Assembly (NCBI RefSeq): GCF_008711285.1
Contig: NZ_VXDC01000002.1
Coordinates: forward strand, 186,001 to 250,000
Direction of reading: 5' to 3'
DNA: 64,000 nucleotides
DNA from: Roseibium aquae
GTDB taxonomy: Bacteria > Pseudomonadota > Alphaproteobacteria > Rhizobiales > Stappiaceae
The translations under genes and the position numbers were made by a program. Below the pieces are notes generated by a model, which was not told the origin of the DNA, ran no database searches, and worked only from the letters and a program-made list of their open reading frames with translations. Positions within the stretch are counted from its first letter, which is position 1; the number at the start of each line of letters is the position of its first letter. Positions 1 to 9,932 of the stretch are shown here, piece after piece.

Positions 1-1217
1 TCCGTCGCCCTGGCCCAAATCTCGTAGTAACCGGCCTGGGGGAGTTCGATGGTCGCATTGAAATGCTGCCAGCAATACTTGTTGCGCGGTTTCTCGAGAT
101 TTGCCTCCTGCCAGGTCTGGCCGAAATCGTGGGAGACATGCACAGAGGTGACATCGCCGTCCGCCCAGGCATGACCTCGAACGTCAAGGCTCCGCCCGAC
201 GGAGTTGGTGCCGGTCGCAGGGCTGGTGATCAGCGACTTCACCGGCATGGTGGTCATGATGACCATGTCCTCTTCCGGTACCTCTGTCCCAGGGGCGACT
301 GGGTAAGCAGGCATCCGATAGGAATAACCGCCCATTTTCGGGCCATCATGGACGACATCGCGGACCCAAATCCGATTGAGCCATTTCTGAGCGGTGGATC
401 CGGGATATCCCGGCACGATTGTGCGCAGGGGGAAACCGTGAATGGCCGGCAGATCTTCGCCGTTCATTGCCCAAACGATCAGCGAATCTTCTTCCAGTGC
501 CTTTTCGATGGGAATCCCGCGTGAAATCGACACCTTGTCGGGATCGCCCGACAGGTGCGGGTCGTTTCCATAGTGGCCCGTATAAACGGCTGTCGGCTTG
601 ACCCCTGCGGCATTCAAAACGTCCCGCATCCGGACACCGGTCCATTCAGGGCAGCCCACCGCACCTGTCGTCCACTGGTTGCCGGATGCGCCGGGGACGA
701 AGAATGCACGGCCATTGCCGCCGCATTCGAGAACAAGCTGCCGGGTGACAACCTCGAAGTCCGACTTGAGCTGGTCCAACGTGAGTTCGAGCGGGTTGTC
801 GACTTCCCCGTCAACCGTGAGCGTCCAGCCGGTTGCGTCCATGGCCAAGGCATGATCGGGCACCATGCCATTGTTGCGGATGAACAGCCGGTTGGCTGGC
901 GTGATCTTGTCATCCAACAGATGCGCGGCGGTTTCCGCGTTCACCGGTCGATCGTTGAGCAGAGTCAACTGGTCCTTGAATGCATAGGCATCCATATCTT
1001 GCGCCTGCGCGATGCCGACAGGGCTCAGGCCTTCGGGAAAGAACCGCGCAAAGGGGACGGCCAAAGCTGAACCGAGAGCGGCGATCCCCGTTGCCTTCAA
1101 GAATGTTCGGCGGCCCGCGTCTTCGACCTGCGCGCCATCTTCCTCCGACACGATCGACAAGCCGTCGATTTCGTTCGGTGCGGCCCCGGAAGGCTGATCT
1201 TCGTTGCGATAGTCCAT
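1..1217 (-). CDS. Sulfite oxidase-like molybdopterin enzyme, Tat-exported (C-terminus outside window)
   Basis: The protein probably oxidises sulfite or a related substrate in the periplasm using a molybdenum cofactor (COG2041, SorA/SorT/SoxC type). About 405 residues are visible. A twin-arginine signal (RRTFLKATG, residues 36-44) is followed by a hydrophobic stretch. The molybdopterin domain has the Mo-ligand cysteine in ECGGNGR (Cys165), then GCPEWTGVRM and PGYPGSTAQKW. A dimerisation-type domain begins near residue 280. The ATG at 1217 follows a GGAGGAGG ribosome site. The family is usually about 400-430 residues, so little is missing. No cytochrome partner gene is visible on the in-window side; one could lie beyond position 1. 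Sulfite as the substrate is inferred from the family only. Confidence 0.85.
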   Translation of the reverse strand, partial: MDYRNEDQPSGAAPNEIDGLSIVSEEDGAQVEDAGRRTFLKATGIAALGSALAVPFARFFPEGLSPVGIAQAQDMDAYAFKDQLTLLNDRPVNAETAAHLLDDKITPANRLFIRNNGMVPDHALAMDATGWTLTVDGEVDNPLELTLDQLKSDFEVVTRQLVLECGGNGRAFFVPGASGNQWTTGAVGCPEWTGVRMRDVLNAAGVKPTAVYTGHYGNDPHLSGDPDKVSISRGIPIEKALEEDSLIVWAMNGEDLPAIHGFPLRTIVPGYPGSTAQKWLNRIWVRDVVHDGPKMGGYSYRMPAYPVAPGTEVPEEDMVIMTTMPVKSLITSPATGTNSVGRSLDVRGHAWADGDVTSVHVSHDFGQTWQEANLEKPRNKYCWQHFNATIELPQAGYYEIWARAT

Positions 1218-1655
1218 GTTTTTCCTCCTCCACATGCGCTTTTGCGGCTTGCCTGTCTTATCCGGCGGCCACAGGTAAACTCCCTTACGCAATGTCACTT
1301 ATTAAATCTAAGATATATGAATTTATCAATTCTTTTTCGGAACTGATTGGCCGGCGACTTTTGAAAATCCGCGTTGTTCAGGGTGTTAGACCGGCTTTGA
1401 AGAATGCCCGAACGGGCTTTGCGGACGGCAGACAGGCGTTTCCGACGTCCAAGTCAGGGGTGCCTTGGTCCTCTATGATCGGCGTGGCCCGATCCGCCCG
1501 CCCTGTGCCGCCCAAGCCGTCCCGCAGGCCCCCAATCAAGGGTCCGGCCGGGCAGATTGGCGGGGAGGAGGCCGGACATCGCAGTCAGTCAAAAGGCGGG
1601 TCATCCTCGTGCCGGGCGTGTGGTGGTTCGAAAGCCCGTTCGAGACCCGGGCGGT
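1218..1655. other. Intergenic region, no gene seen
   Basis: This 438-base gap lies between two genes on the minus strand. An AT-rich stretch near 1290-1345 could hold the promoter of the sulfite oxidase-like gene. A short GCCCG-AA-CGGGC hairpin near 1406-1417 may be a weak terminator for the cupin gene. Frames crossing the gap show no start with a ribosome site and no recognisable domain. Confidence 0.5.
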
Positions 1656-2099
1656 CTATGTCCCGGGCTCCCAGCCATCCGGGGCAATCTCGAAGCCTTC
1701 GAACTGAAAACCCGGCGCGACAGTGCACCCGACAAGGGTCCAGGCCCCGAGAGAACGGGCCTGTTGCCAGGCATCACGCGGCACAATTCCCTGCGGCCGC
1801 TGGCCGCTTGTGAGGTCGGTGCCGAGGATCAGAACCCGTTTTTCCCGTGTGTCCGTGGATATCGACAATTCCAGCGGGCTTCCGGCATAGAAGTGCCAGA
1901 TCTCCGCCGCGTCCACCTTGTGCCAGCGGGACAAGACGCCCTCAGGCAAAAGAAAGTAGATCAGCGTCGATGCCGCGCGGCCTGTTGCATCGGTCTCAGG
2001 GTCCCGGAATGTCTCGGCGAAATATCCGCCCTCGGGATGCGGCCGCATCCGCAGCATTTCGATGATTTGGCTGGCGGTGAGCTGGTTTTGGCACGTCAC
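1656..2099 (-). CDS. Cupin family protein (DUF985/Cupin_5)
   Basis: This 147-residue single-domain cupin belongs to the DUF985 group. The central stretch carries HPEGGYFAET and the metal-site-like WHKVDAAEIWHFYAG, with the C-terminal TVAPGFQFEGFEIA typical of the family. I place the start at GTG 2099, which overlaps the glyoxalase II stop codon (GTGA), so the two genes are probably translated together. The frame stays open further upstream, but only inside gloB. The substrate of this family is unknown; sugar- or acid-binding isomerase-like roles have been proposed for relatives. Identification of the fold is firm, function is not. Confidence 0.8.
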   Translation of the reverse strand: MTCQNQLTASQIIEMLRMRPHPEGGYFAETFRDPETDATGRAASTLIYFLLPEGVLSRWHKVDAAEIWHFYAGSPLELSISTDTREKRVLILGTDLTSGQRPQGIVPRDAWQQARSLGAWTLVGCTVAPGFQFEGFEIAPDGWEPGT

Positions 2100-2878
2100 G
2101 CCTTGTCCTTTCTGGCGCGGATTTCGGCGAACACGTCCGCATCGGCCTTGTCTACCATCCCAAGCGCGTCTTTTACGCTCGCCTCGCTTGCCCTGAGGAA
2201 CGGATTGGTGGCCAATTCCTGCGCCATGGTCGTCGGCAAGGTGGACCGTCCTTCCGAGCGCAACAGATCGACGTCCTCGACCCGGGCCAGGAGCCGCGGA
2301 TTGTCCGGCTCGATCGTCAATGCGAACCGTCCGTTGGCCTGAGTGTATTCGTGGCCGCAATAGATCGTCGTGTCAGCGGGCAAGAGCCGTTTGAGCTTGG
2401 CAAGCGAGGCCCACATCATCTCCATGTCGCCTTCGAAGACCCGGCCGCAACCGAGCGAAAACAGGGTGTCCCCGGTATGGGCGATCTTCAGGGAGGGGAA
2501 ATACCAGGATATCTGATCAAGCGTGTGACCCGGCGTCCCGATTGCCTTGACCTCAATGGGTCCGCACAAGATGTCGTCGCCGTCTTCAACGCCATTGGTC
2601 ATGCCTGGGATCTTTGACCGGGAGTGGTCGGGCCCTATCACCGTTGCATCGGTCTTGGTCTTCAGCTCGTCGAGACCTTGCGTATGGTCCCAGTGGTGAT
2701 GGGTGATGAGGATATGTGTCAGCGTCCAACCCTCGATGTCCAGGACATCCAGATAGGCTCGGGCGTCCGGCACATCAATCGCGATGGTCGTGTTGCTCTC
2801 GCTGTCATGGATCAAAAGGCCGAGATTGTCTGAAAGGCATGGGATCTGGCGGATTTCGACGGTATCTGGCAAAGCCAT
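2096..2878 (-). CDS. gloB: Hydroxyacylglutathione hydrolase (glyoxalase II)
   Basis: Glyoxalase II hydrolyses S-lactoylglutathione to lactate and glutathione, the second step of methylglyoxal detoxification in the cytosol. The 260-residue protein has the metallo-beta-lactamase metal motif HHHWDH (THHHWDHTQG), the second-site GTPGHT and HTGDTLF motifs, and the glutathione-binding YCGHEYT near residue 170. Length matches the family (about 255). The ATG at 2878 (MALPDTVEI) is chosen because homologues start with this short lead-in; the upstream extension looks non-coding. A cupin gene overlaps its stop codon. A methyltransferase gene starts divergently about 130 bases away, an arrangement common in Hyphomicrobiales. 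Confidence 0.93.
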   Translation of the reverse strand: MALPDTVEIRQIPCLSDNLGLLIHDSESNTTIAIDVPDARAYLDVLDIEGWTLTHILITHHHWDHTQGLDELKTKTDATVIGPDHSRSKIPGMTNGVEDGDDILCGPIEVKAIGTPGHTLDQISWYFPSLKIAHTGDTLFSLGCGRVFEGDMEMMWASLAKLKRLLPADTTIYCGHEYTQANGRFALTIEPDNPRLLARVEDVDLLRSEGRSTLPTTMAQELATNPFLRASEASVKDALGMVDKADADVFAEIRARKDKA

Positions 2879-3008
2879 GGGGACAAGTCTCCAATCGCGT
2901 GGCAGGGTGATGGGCCGAATGTGGCAAAGGCAGCGCGAATGAACAAGGGTGGCCTTGCCTCCGGCCAAGGATCAAGGTTCAATCGCTGCGATTGAAGACG
3001 GGTCTTTC

Positions 3009-3812
3009 ATGTATCTTGACGTTGCCGATCTCCGCACCTTTTACGATTTGCCCATGGGCCATTTGTTGCGGGGCCTGATTGGCGGGCACATGCGCCGGTT
3101 CTGGCCCGATCTCAAGGCGAAAAGCCTGATCGGCATCGGCTATGCCGGGCCGTTCATGCGGCCCTATCTGGAAACAGCCGAACGCTGCGTGGCCGCGATG
3201 CCGGCCCAGCAGGGCGCGGTCCCATGGCCTAGTGAAGCGGAAACCGCTTCCAGTCTTGTTCTGGACAATTGTCTGCCGTTCCCCGATGCCACTTTCGACC
3301 GGGCGCTGGTCGTCCATGCGTTGGACCATTCAAGCGATCCAAGCGAGATTCTCCGCGAGGCCTGGCGGGTGCTGGCGCCGGGTGGCCGGCTGATCGCGAT
3401 CGTGCCGAACCGGCGGGGTCTCTGGGCGCAGTCGGAACTTTCCCCCTTCGGCTATGGACGGCCCTATTCGCGCGGCCAGTTGAAGGAGTTGATGCGCAAT
3501 TGCCAGTTTGAGGTCATGGGCGATGAAGAAGCCCTGTTCATGCCGCCGACAAGAGCGCAGTTCATTCTGCGCGCGGCCCGCAGTTGGGAAAAGATCGGCC
3601 GAAAGGTTTGGCCGGCTTTTGGCGGCGTGCTGATCATGGAAGGGGAAAAGCAGGTGTTCCGGACCATTCCCAACAATGGCAACAAAAGCGCCTTGCGGGT
3701 CCTGAAGCCGGTTTTTATCCCCGATGGGGCGCCGGCCGGTTTGAAGCCGGTCCGCTGTACCGACGCGTCGCATTTACGAAACGCACCGATCACGGGACTA
3801 CCCGGGGCCTGA
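3009..3812 (+). CDS. Class I SAM-dependent methyltransferase
   Basis: This 267-residue protein has a methyltransferase type 11 core. The central part contains LPFPDATFDRALVVHALDHSSDP and the following EAWRVLAPGGRLIAIVPNRRGLW block, which correspond to motifs post-I to IV of small-molecule methyltransferases. The N-terminal glycine-rich SAM loop is weak (GIGYAGPFMRPYL). I use ATG 3009 (MYLDVADLRTFYDLP); an in-frame start at 2949 would overlap the gloB leader. It is divergent from gloB and convergent with metW, a conserved neighbourhood in rhizobia-like genomes. The substrate is unknown. Confidence 0.8.
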   Translation: MYLDVADLRTFYDLPMGHLLRGLIGGHMRRFWPDLKAKSLIGIGYAGPFMRPYLETAERCVAAMPAQQGAVPWPSEAETASSLVLDNCLPFPDATFDRALVVHALDHSSDPSEILREAWRVLAPGGRLIAIVPNRRGLWAQSELSPFGYGRPYSRGQLKELMRNCQFEVMGDEEALFMPPTRAQFILRAARSWEKIGRKVWPAFGGVLIMEGEKQVFRTIPNNGNKSALRVLKPVFIPDGAPAGLKPVRCTDASHLRNAPITGLPGA

Positions 3813-3829
3813 CCGGTCCAGGCCCGCGG

Positions 3830-4465
3830 TCAGGTGCGGCGCAGCAGAAAAACAGCCTGTTCGGCGAGGAAGTTCCACGCTCCCAATGGGGCGGGGACCG
3901 GAATTCTCCGGCCCGTCGCGCTCAAGGCCACCGTCTTTTCAATGGCCGCGCCCAGATCCTTGGACATGGCCGCGAAGTCGGTCAGCGAGCAAAAATGGAT
4001 GTTCGGGGTGTCGTACCACTCGTAGGGCAGATACTTCGTGACCGGCATCCTGCCCCGCACGAGCAACTGCACCCTGTTGCGCCAAAACGCGAAATTCGGG
4101 ATGGAGACGATCACTTGATCGCCGATGCGCAAGAGCTCGCGCATGACGCCCTTGGGATCTCGGGTGGCTTGCAGGGTTTGCGACAGGATCACCACATCGA
4201 AGGCGCGGTCGGGATAATCAACAAGGTCAGTATCCGCGTCGCCCTGGATGACGGAAAGACCGTCGGCGACGCATCTGTTCACGCCGTCCTGAGACAGTTC
4301 GATCCCGCGGCCGTCGACGTCATGGATCCGTGTCAGGAGGCGGAGCAGCGCGCCGTCGGCCGAGCCAATGTCCAAAACCCGCGCCCCGTCCGGGACGAGG
4401 CTGGCAATTACTTTGTGGTCACCGCGAACCCCGTTCTCGTCCGCTTTGACAGGATATCCGTTCAT
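3830..4465 (-). CDS. metW: Methionine biosynthesis protein MetW
   Basis: MetW is a methyltransferase-fold protein that works with MetX in homoserine acylation for methionine synthesis. The 211-residue protein shows a SAM loop (VLDIGSADGALL), then the MetW-typical GIELSQDGVNRCVADGL and QGDADTDL blocks and SQTLQATRDP. ATG 4465 is chosen; a TTG at 4471 overlaps the metX stop (TTGA) and is the alternative, so coupling is likely either way. The gene follows metX directly, as in most alphaproteobacteria. It converges with the neighbouring methyltransferase gene, leaving 17 bases between stops. Confidence 0.93.
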   Translation of the reverse strand: MNGYPVKADENGVRGDHKVIASLVPDGARVLDIGSADGALLRLLTRIHDVDGRGIELSQDGVNRCVADGLSVIQGDADTDLVDYPDRAFDVVILSQTLQATRDPKGVMRELLRIGDQVIVSIPNFAFWRNRVQLLVRGRMPVTKYLPYEWYDTPNIHFCSLTDFAAMSKDLGAAIEKTVALSATGRRIPVPAPLGAWNFLAEQAVFLLRRT

Positions 4466-4467
4466 GG

Positions 4468-5667
4468 TCAATCGCGCCCCCCTGGTGCGGGAATGCCTCT
4501 GGCCTTGGCAGCCCCGGTCACGAAGCCGCGGACGGTGCGGAACATCTCTGGCACATCAAGGAGAAACGCGTCATGCCCACGGTCGGAGTCCACTTCGACG
4601 AAGGAGACATTTGCAGCCGCTGCATTTAGCGCCTTCACGACGGCGCGGCTTTCGGCCGTCGGGAACAGCCAGTCCGAGGTGAAGGACATGATGCAGAACC
4701 GGGTCTTCGTGCCCTGAAAGGCCCGCGCAAGCTGACCGTCAAACTCGCCCGCAAGATCGAAATAGTCCATCGCCCTCGTGACATAAAGGTAGGAATTGGC
4801 GTCGAACCGATCAACGAAGGTCATGCCCTGGTGGCGCAGATAGCTCTCGATCTGAAAATCCGCATCGAAACCGAAAGTCAGGTCTTCCCGGTCCTGCAGG
4901 TTGCGGCCGAATTTCTGGTGCAGGGACTCATCCGACATATAGGTGATGTGGGCCGCCATGCGGGCAACCGCGAGGCCTTTGGTCGGACGAAGGTCTTTCG
5001 TCAGATACGCCCCGCCAGCCCAGTTGGGATCGGCCATGATCGCCTGACGGCCGACTTCGTGAAAGGCGATATTCTGCGAGGAGTGCCGTGCGCTGGTCGC
5101 GATCGGAATCGCGGAGAAAACGCGCTCTGGAAAACTCGCTGCCCATTGCAACACCTGCATCCCGCCCATGGATCCGCCGGCGACGGCGAAGAGTGTGTCG
5201 ATACCCAGATGATCCACCAAACGCGCCTGAGCGCGCACCATGTCGCGAATGGTGATGACCGGCAGGGAGAGCCCGTAGGGCATGCCGGTCTCTGGATTGG
5301 TCGTGGCCGGCCCCGTGGTGCCAAGGCAGCCGCCCAGCACATTGGCGCATATGACGAAATAGACGTCTGTGTCGATGGGCCGCCCGGGCCCGACCATCTT
5401 GCTCCACCATCCGGGCTTGCCGGTCAGCGGATTGGTGGAGGCGACATATTGGTCCCCGGTCAGCGCGTGGCAAACCAGAACGGCGTTGGTCTTTCCGGCA
5501 TTCAGTGTGCCATAGGTCTCATAGGCGATCTGCCAGGGGCCGAGGGTTGCACCGGAATCCAGGGTGAGCGGGGCTCGGGCGTCGAACTTCGCCAGCTTGC
5601 TGCTGGGTGCGTCCGTTTCCCGGCGGGCGGCGTCTGCAATGGTGGTGGATTGGCTGTCGCCGGACAT
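4468..5667 (-). CDS. metX: Homoserine O-acyltransferase MetX
   Basis: MetX activates L-homoserine with an acyl-CoA in the first committed step of methionine synthesis. It is an alpha/beta hydrolase-fold enzyme of 399 residues. The nucleophile elbow is GGSMGGMQ, and the late [12 protein letters not shown] carries the catalytic histidine. The HALTGDQY block matches the MetX family. Whether the donor is acetyl-CoA or succinyl-CoA cannot be settled by eye. ATG 5667 (MSGDSQ) is preferred over a TTG-type start 21 codons upstream that adds a cysteine-rich, low-homology tail. metW overlaps or abuts the stop. The divergent neighbour is chorismate mutase. Confidence 0.92.
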   Translation of the reverse strand: MSGDSQSTTIADAARRETDAPSSKLAKFDARAPLTLDSGATLGPWQIAYETYGTLNAGKTNAVLVCHALTGDQYVASTNPLTGKPGWWSKMVGPGRPIDTDVYFVICANVLGGCLGTTGPATTNPETGMPYGLSLPVITIRDMVRAQARLVDHLGIDTLFAVAGGSMGGMQVLQWAASFPERVFSAIPIATSARHSSQNIAFHEVGRQAIMADPNWAGGAYLTKDLRPTKGLAVARMAAHITYMSDESLHQKFGRNLQDREDLTFGFDADFQIESYLRHQGMTFVDRFDANSYLYVTRAMDYFDLAGEFDGQLARAFQGTKTRFCIMSFTSDWLFPTAESRAVVKALNAAAANVSFVEVDSDRGHDAFLLDVPEMFRTVRGFVTGAAKARGIPAPGGRD

Positions 5668-5756
5668 CGGCAGGATGCTCTCACACGTTGGCGGACAAGG
5701 TACGACAGGGTTTGTCGGCGGGAAAAGCAACGCCTTTCGTTCGCCGGAGGCCTTTC

Positions 5757-5785
5757 GACGTAGGTGCGCCTATGGAAGGTGTCAA
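5757..5785 (-). promoter_or_regulatory. Candidate promoter of metX
   Basis: On the minus strand a perfect TTGACA (5785-5780) is followed after 17 bases by TACGTC (5762-5757), about 90 bases before the metX start. The -35 box is consensus for the housekeeping sigma factor and the -10 is weak. I looked for a SAM-II type riboswitch here and could not recognise one. Confidence 0.35.
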
Positions 5786-5859
5786 CGTTTTCTTTTGCGT
5801 TCGGCACGCGGCATGCCTATGACTATCGCCCGCTAAAAGTGTTCCGAAGGTATGATCCC

Positions 5860-6738
5860 ATGACTCAGTTCCCCGAAGGAGGCGCCTCTCTGGCGGCCCT
5901 GCGCCAGCGGATCGATGCGCTCGATGCCGAGCTCCATACGCTGTTGATGGAACGCGCGCGGGTGATCGAAGGGATCGTCGCGGCGAAACGGGCGAGCGGC
6001 GCGGCGGGCCCTGTCTTCCGCCCCGACCGTGAGGCGGACATGATGCGCCAGCTGGTCGAGCGCCATGACAGCGACCTGCCCATCCTGACGATTGAACACC
6101 TGTGGCGCGAAATCATCACGAGCTGCACCGGACTTCAGGCGCCCTTCACCGTCCATCTGGACGGGAGTGCCGATCTGCTGGGCCTTCTGGATGTCGCGCG
6201 GTTTTATTTCGGCTTCTCAACCGGTCTGGAGGTGGCCGGCGACCAGGCGGATGTGGTCGGCATCGTCGCTGCATCGCCTAATGATCTGGGCTTGATCGCC
6301 CTGACTGACCGTGCCGACTTGCCGTGGTGGCGCGGCTTGACCGAAACAGGCGCGCGGATTATCGCGCGCGTGCCCTATCTCATGATGGAGGACCGGCCCG
6401 CCGATTTGCCGGCGCTTGTGATCGGCCGGCCTGTTCCAGTCGAGACAGTGCTGGAGACCCATGTCTATGATGCCCGCTGGGCTGGCGCCCTGCCGGGCCG
6501 GCTGATGGACCAGGGTATCGAGGTATTGAGCTTTCATCGCTCCCATCAGGGTGTTGATGCGCTGCTCGCCGTCTCCGCCGAACTGCCTGATACGGCCGTG
6601 TTCGAACTATGCGAACTGGCCGGAGCGGAACCAGATGTATTGCGGCGCGTGGGCGGCTATGCTGCGCCGATTGATGTAGAGGGAGAGGCCGACGAGGAGT
6701 TCGATGAGACTGCTCAAACGGCATCCGAAGGATTGTGA
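5860..6738 (+). CDS. Chorismate mutase (with C-terminal extension)
   Basis: Converts chorismate to prephenate for phenylalanine and tyrosine synthesis. The 292-residue protein has an AroQ-type chorismate mutase domain at about residues 8-95 ([19 protein letters not shown], then the VAAKRASG and FRPDREADM segments). A roughly 190-residue C-terminal part follows that I do not recognise as a complete prephenate dehydratase. It resembles the uncharacterised extension seen in other alphaproteobacterial chorismate mutases. ATG 5860 follows a GAAGGT ribosome site. The stop nearly touches hisC, and the order CM-hisC-tyrC suggests one aromatic amino acid operon. Confidence 0.88.
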   Translation: MTQFPEGGASLAALRQRIDALDAELHTLLMERARVIEGIVAAKRASGAAGPVFRPDREADMMRQLVERHDSDLPILTIEHLWREIITSCTGLQAPFTVHLDGSADLLGLLDVARFYFGFSTGLEVAGDQADVVGIVAASPNDLGLIALTDRADLPWWRGLTETGARIIARVPYLMMEDRPADLPALVIGRPVPVETVLETHVYDARWAGALPGRLMDQGIEVLSFHRSHQGVDALLAVSAELPDTAVFELCELAGAEPDVLRRVGGYAAPIDVEGEADEEFDETAQTASEGL

Positions 6739-6740
6739 CC

Positions 6741-7865
6741 ATGAGCGAAACGATGACGCCTCTTGAAACCACCCCCATGCGTCCGGTGCCAAGGCCCGGC
6801 GTGCTTGGGATCGCGCCCTATGTTCCGGGAAAATCGAAAGCGGCCAACGGCCGCACGCTCTTCAAGCTGTCGTCCAACGAGACGCCGCTGGGGGCAAGCC
6901 CGGCCGCCCGTGCCGCGCTTGAAGATGTTTCGGCGCATCTGGAATTGTATCCGGATGGCAGCGCGGCGGAGTTGCGTGCCGCGATCGGCGAGGTTTATGG
7001 CATCAATCCGGACCGGATCGTGTGCGGGGCCGGGTCCGATGAGATCCTCAGCCTTCTTGCCTATGCCTATCTCGGCCCCGGAGATGAGGCGATCTACAGC
7101 GAGCATGGGTTTCTGGTGTATGACATCGCCATTCGCGCGGCCGGCGCAACGCCCGTGGTTGCGCCCGAGCAGGACTTGACGGCGGATGTCGACGCGATCC
7201 TTGCGCGGATCACCGACCGGACAAGAATGGTGTTCCTCGCCAATCCGAACAACCCGACGGGAACCTATCTGCCCTTTTCGGACATCCGGCGCCTGCATGC
7301 CGGGTTGCCGGCCAATGTGCTTCTTGTGCTGGACGCGGCTTATGCCGAGTATGTCCGCCGAAATGACTACGAGAGTGGGATCGAACTGGCCGCAACCTCC
7401 GAGAATGTTGTCATGACCCGCACGTTCTCCAAGATCTACGGGCTCGCAAACCTCCGCCTGGGGTGGGGCTTCGGTCCGGTCCATGTGATCGATGCGCTCA
7501 ACCGGATCCGAGGACCGTTCAATGTCTCCGGTGCCGCCATCGCCGCCGGCATCGCGGCGGTCCGCGACCGCGCCTTCATCGAAACGGCCGTTGAACACAA
7601 TGATGTCTGGATGCCATGGGTGAGCGAGGAACTGCGCAAGATCGGGCTTGATGTCACGCCGAGCGTAGGCAACTTCGTTCTGATCCACTTCCCCGACCGG
7701 GAAGGCAAGCGGGCCGTCGACGCGGACGCCTATCTGTCGGCACGAGGATGCGTGTTGCGCCTTGTCGGCAATTACGGCCTGCCGAACAGTTTGCGGATGT
7801 CGATCGGTTCGGAAGCGGCCAACCGGATGGTTGTCGCAGCCGTTGCTGAGTTCATGCAGAGTTAA
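6741..7865 (+). CDS. hisC: Histidinol-phosphate / aromatic aminotransferase
   Basis: A fold-type I PLP aminotransferase of 374 residues. It transfers the amino group to imidazole-acetol phosphate in histidine synthesis and, in this gene context, probably also to aromatic keto acids. Seen are [14 protein letters not shown] (N-terminal substrate region), [11 protein letters not shown], and the PLP lysine in [19 protein letters not shown] 6741 lies two bases after the chorismate mutase stop; a GTG at 6735 overlaps that stop and is possible. It sits between chorismate mutase and prephenate dehydrogenase, which supports a dual role, but that is an inference. Confidence 0.92.
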   Translation: MSETMTPLETTPMRPVPRPGVLGIAPYVPGKSKAANGRTLFKLSSNETPLGASPAARAALEDVSAHLELYPDGSAAELRAAIGEVYGINPDRIVCGAGSDEILSLLAYAYLGPGDEAIYSEHGFLVYDIAIRAAGATPVVAPEQDLTADVDAILARITDRTRMVFLANPNNPTGTYLPFSDIRRLHAGLPANVLLVLDAAYAEYVRRNDYESGIELAATSENVVMTRTFSKIYGLANLRLGWGFGPVHVIDALNRIRGPFNVSGAAIAAGIAAVRDRAFIETAVEHNDVWMPWVSEELRKIGLDVTPSVGNFVLIHFPDREGKRAVDADAYLSARGCVLRLVGNYGLPNSLRMSIGSEAANRMVVAAVAEFMQS

Positions 7866-7892
7866 AAAACAAGAAGAACCCCCAAGAGATCC

Positions 7893-8828
7893 ATGACCTC
7901 TCCAATGTTTGACCGGATCGCCCTGATCGGCATCGGTCTGATCGGTTCATCGCTGGCCCAGGTTATCCGTCAGGAAGGCCTGGCCGGTCACATTTCCGTC
8001 TCCACCCGTTCGGAAGCCACCCTTGCCCGGGCAGAAGAACTCGGCCTTGGCGACAGCTATGCGCTGGATGCCGCGGAGGCGGTGGATGGGGCCGATCTGG
8101 TCATACTGTGCGTGCCGGTCGGCGCCTATGAATCGGTTGCAAAATGGATTCAGCCCGTTCTCAAGCCGGGGGCCATCCTGACCGACGCCGGGTCCACGAA
8201 GGGATCGGTTGTCGAGGCGGTGATGCCCCATGTCCCGAAGGGGGTGCATTTCATCCCGGGTCATCCGATTGCCGGAACGGAGCAATCCGGCCCCGATGCC
8301 GGATTCCCGGCCTTGTTTCAAAACCGCTGGTGCATCCTGACGCCGGTCGAGGGGACTGATCCTCTGGCGCTTGAAAAGCTGTCCGCCTTCTGGCGGGCAT
8401 GCGGGTCCGATGTGGACACGATGGAGCCGGACCACCATGACCGGGTTCTGGCGATCGTGTCCCATCTGCCTCATATCATCGCCTACAACATCGTCGGAAC
8501 GGCCGATGATCTGGAGACGGTCACAAAGTCCGAAGTCATCAAGTATTCCGCTTCCGGGTTCCGTGACTTTACCCGCCTTGCGGCATCGGATCCGACCATG
8601 TGGCGGGACGTCTGCCTCAACAACAAGGAAGCGATCCTGGAAATGCTATCGCGTTTTTCGGAAGATCTGGCGTCCTTGCAACGGGCCATCCGTTGGGGTG
8701 ATGGCGACAAGCTGTTCGACTTGTTCACCCGCACACGCGGTGTCCGGAGATCGATTATCGAGGCCGGTCAGGAAACGGACGCACCGGACTTCGGGCGGAT
8801 CAAGACGGAACCCCAGTCGAGATCCTAG
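7893..8828 (+). CDS. tyrC: Prephenate/arogenate dehydrogenase
   Basis: Oxidatively decarboxylates prephenate or arogenate in tyrosine synthesis. The 311-residue protein has an N-terminal Rossmann motif GIGLIGSS (residues 11-18), the DLVILCVPVGAYE and TDAGSTKG blocks, and the catalytic GHPIAGTEQSGPDAG region with its histidines. The C-terminal helical part contains HDRVLAIVSHLPH. The gene follows hisC by 27 bases in the same direction and ends the operon. Which of the two substrates is used cannot be read from the sequence, so the symbol tyrC (cyclohexadienyl dehydrogenase) is a best guess. Confidence 0.9.
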   Translation: MTSPMFDRIALIGIGLIGSSLAQVIRQEGLAGHISVSTRSEATLARAEELGLGDSYALDAAEAVDGADLVILCVPVGAYESVAKWIQPVLKPGAILTDAGSTKGSVVEAVMPHVPKGVHFIPGHPIAGTEQSGPDAGFPALFQNRWCILTPVEGTDPLALEKLSAFWRACGSDVDTMEPDHHDRVLAIVSHLPHIIAYNIVGTADDLETVTKSEVIKYSASGFRDFTRLAASDPTMWRDVCLNNKEAILEMLSRFSEDLASLQRAIRWGDGDKLFDLFTRTRGVRRSIIEAGQETDAPDFGRIKTEPQSRS

Positions 8829-8864
8829 CGATCTGGCGTTTTCAAAATTCTTGAGACCGCGCCG

Positions 8865-9770
8865 TCAATTCTTACGCTGGACGATGAAGCGGGCGAGTGC
8901 GATCAGGATCCCGGCCCGCTCGGCATAGGGTACGAGCAGGTCATTGGCTTCCGACAAAAGCCGGTCAAGCTCCTGTCGTGTGTTTTCCGCCCCCATAAGT
9001 CCGACGAGGGTCGCCTTTCCAGCAGCTGCATCCTTGCCTGTCGCTTTGCCCATGGCCGCCGGGTCCGCTTCGACGTCCAGGAGATCGTCGGCCAGCTGAA
9101 AGGCAAGACCGATGACTTCGCCAAAACGGGTCAAGCGGTCCACATCAGCGTCCGGAGCATCGCCCAGAACGGCTCCTGCCCTGCAGGCGTAGCGCAAAAG
9201 CGCTCCCGTTTTCATGGCCTGCAGGGTCCGGATCTCCGGTTCGGACCGTGTGCGGTGTTCCGATTCCAGATCCAGCATCTGGCCGCCCGCCATGCCGCCA
9301 ATACCCGAGGCTCTCGACAGCTCGCGGGACAGCGCGAGCCGCTTGCCGGCATCCCGGTGCACCCGCTCATCGCCGATCACATCAAAAGCCAGGGTCAGCA
9401 GGGCGTCGCCGGCCAGGATCGCGGTGGCTTCGTCGAACGCCTTGTGAACGGTGGGCTGCCCGCGCCGCAGATCGTCGTCGTCCATGGCCGGCAAATCGTC
9501 ATGCACCAGCGAATAGCAATGAATGCATTCCAGGGCCGCTCCGGCAACAACCACGCCGTCATCTGTCCGGCCGAAAAGAGCGGCCGTTTCCATCATGAGA
9601 ACCGGTCTGAGACGCTTTCCTCCCCCGAGGACCGCATGGCGCATGGCTTTGAGAAGACGCTGCGGCCGTTCGATTTCACCTTCCGTCCTGTTTTCATCAA
9701 GCAGGTGGTCTAGGACCGTTTCGACGCGGGTGGCCTGGGCAGACAAATGGGAAGAGAGTTCGAATGGCAT
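8865..9770 (-). CDS. ispA: Farnesyl diphosphate synthase (polyprenyl synthetase)
   Basis: Condenses isopentenyl diphosphate with allylic diphosphates to farnesyl diphosphate, feeding quinone and undecaprenyl synthesis. The 301-residue protein has the first aspartate-rich motif DDLPAMDDD, the GKRLRP entry motif and the second aspartate-rich motif DDLLD. ATG 9770 (MPFELSSHL) fits the family length. It is convergent with tyrC and divergent from the cyclopropane synthase gene. Chain length is inferred from overall family resemblance to IspA; a short-chain geranylgeranyl synthase is a less likely alternative. Confidence 0.9.
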   Translation of the reverse strand: MPFELSSHLSAQATRVETVLDHLLDENRTEGEIERPQRLLKAMRHAVLGGGKRLRPVLMMETAALFGRTDDGVVVAGAALECIHCYSLVHDDLPAMDDDDLRRGQPTVHKAFDEATAILAGDALLTLAFDVIGDERVHRDAGKRLALSRELSRASGIGGMAGGQMLDLESEHRTRSEPEIRTLQAMKTGALLRYACRAGAVLGDAPDADVDRLTRFGEVIGLAFQLADDLLDVEADPAAMGKATGKDAAAGKATLVGLMGAENTRQELDRLLSEANDLLVPYAERAGILIALARFIVQRKN

Positions 9771-9932
9771 ATCGGCTCCGGCTCCGGGCCGTGCGCGGTC
9801 CGGAAATTTTGACAACACCGGTTTCCCTCTCCCGATTTGTCTGTATCGTCAAGAGCTGCGGACGGCCTGGTCCTTGTCGGGAGTGCAGTGGCCCAGGCCT
9901 TTCCACTCCGAAAGAGCGCGGGGGAGTAAAGA

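Noticed and set aside
5668-5859. Possible SAM-II riboswitch in front of metX
   Set aside because: Alphaproteobacterial methionine genes often have one, but I could not find its conserved pseudoknot core; a plain promoter is the better reading.
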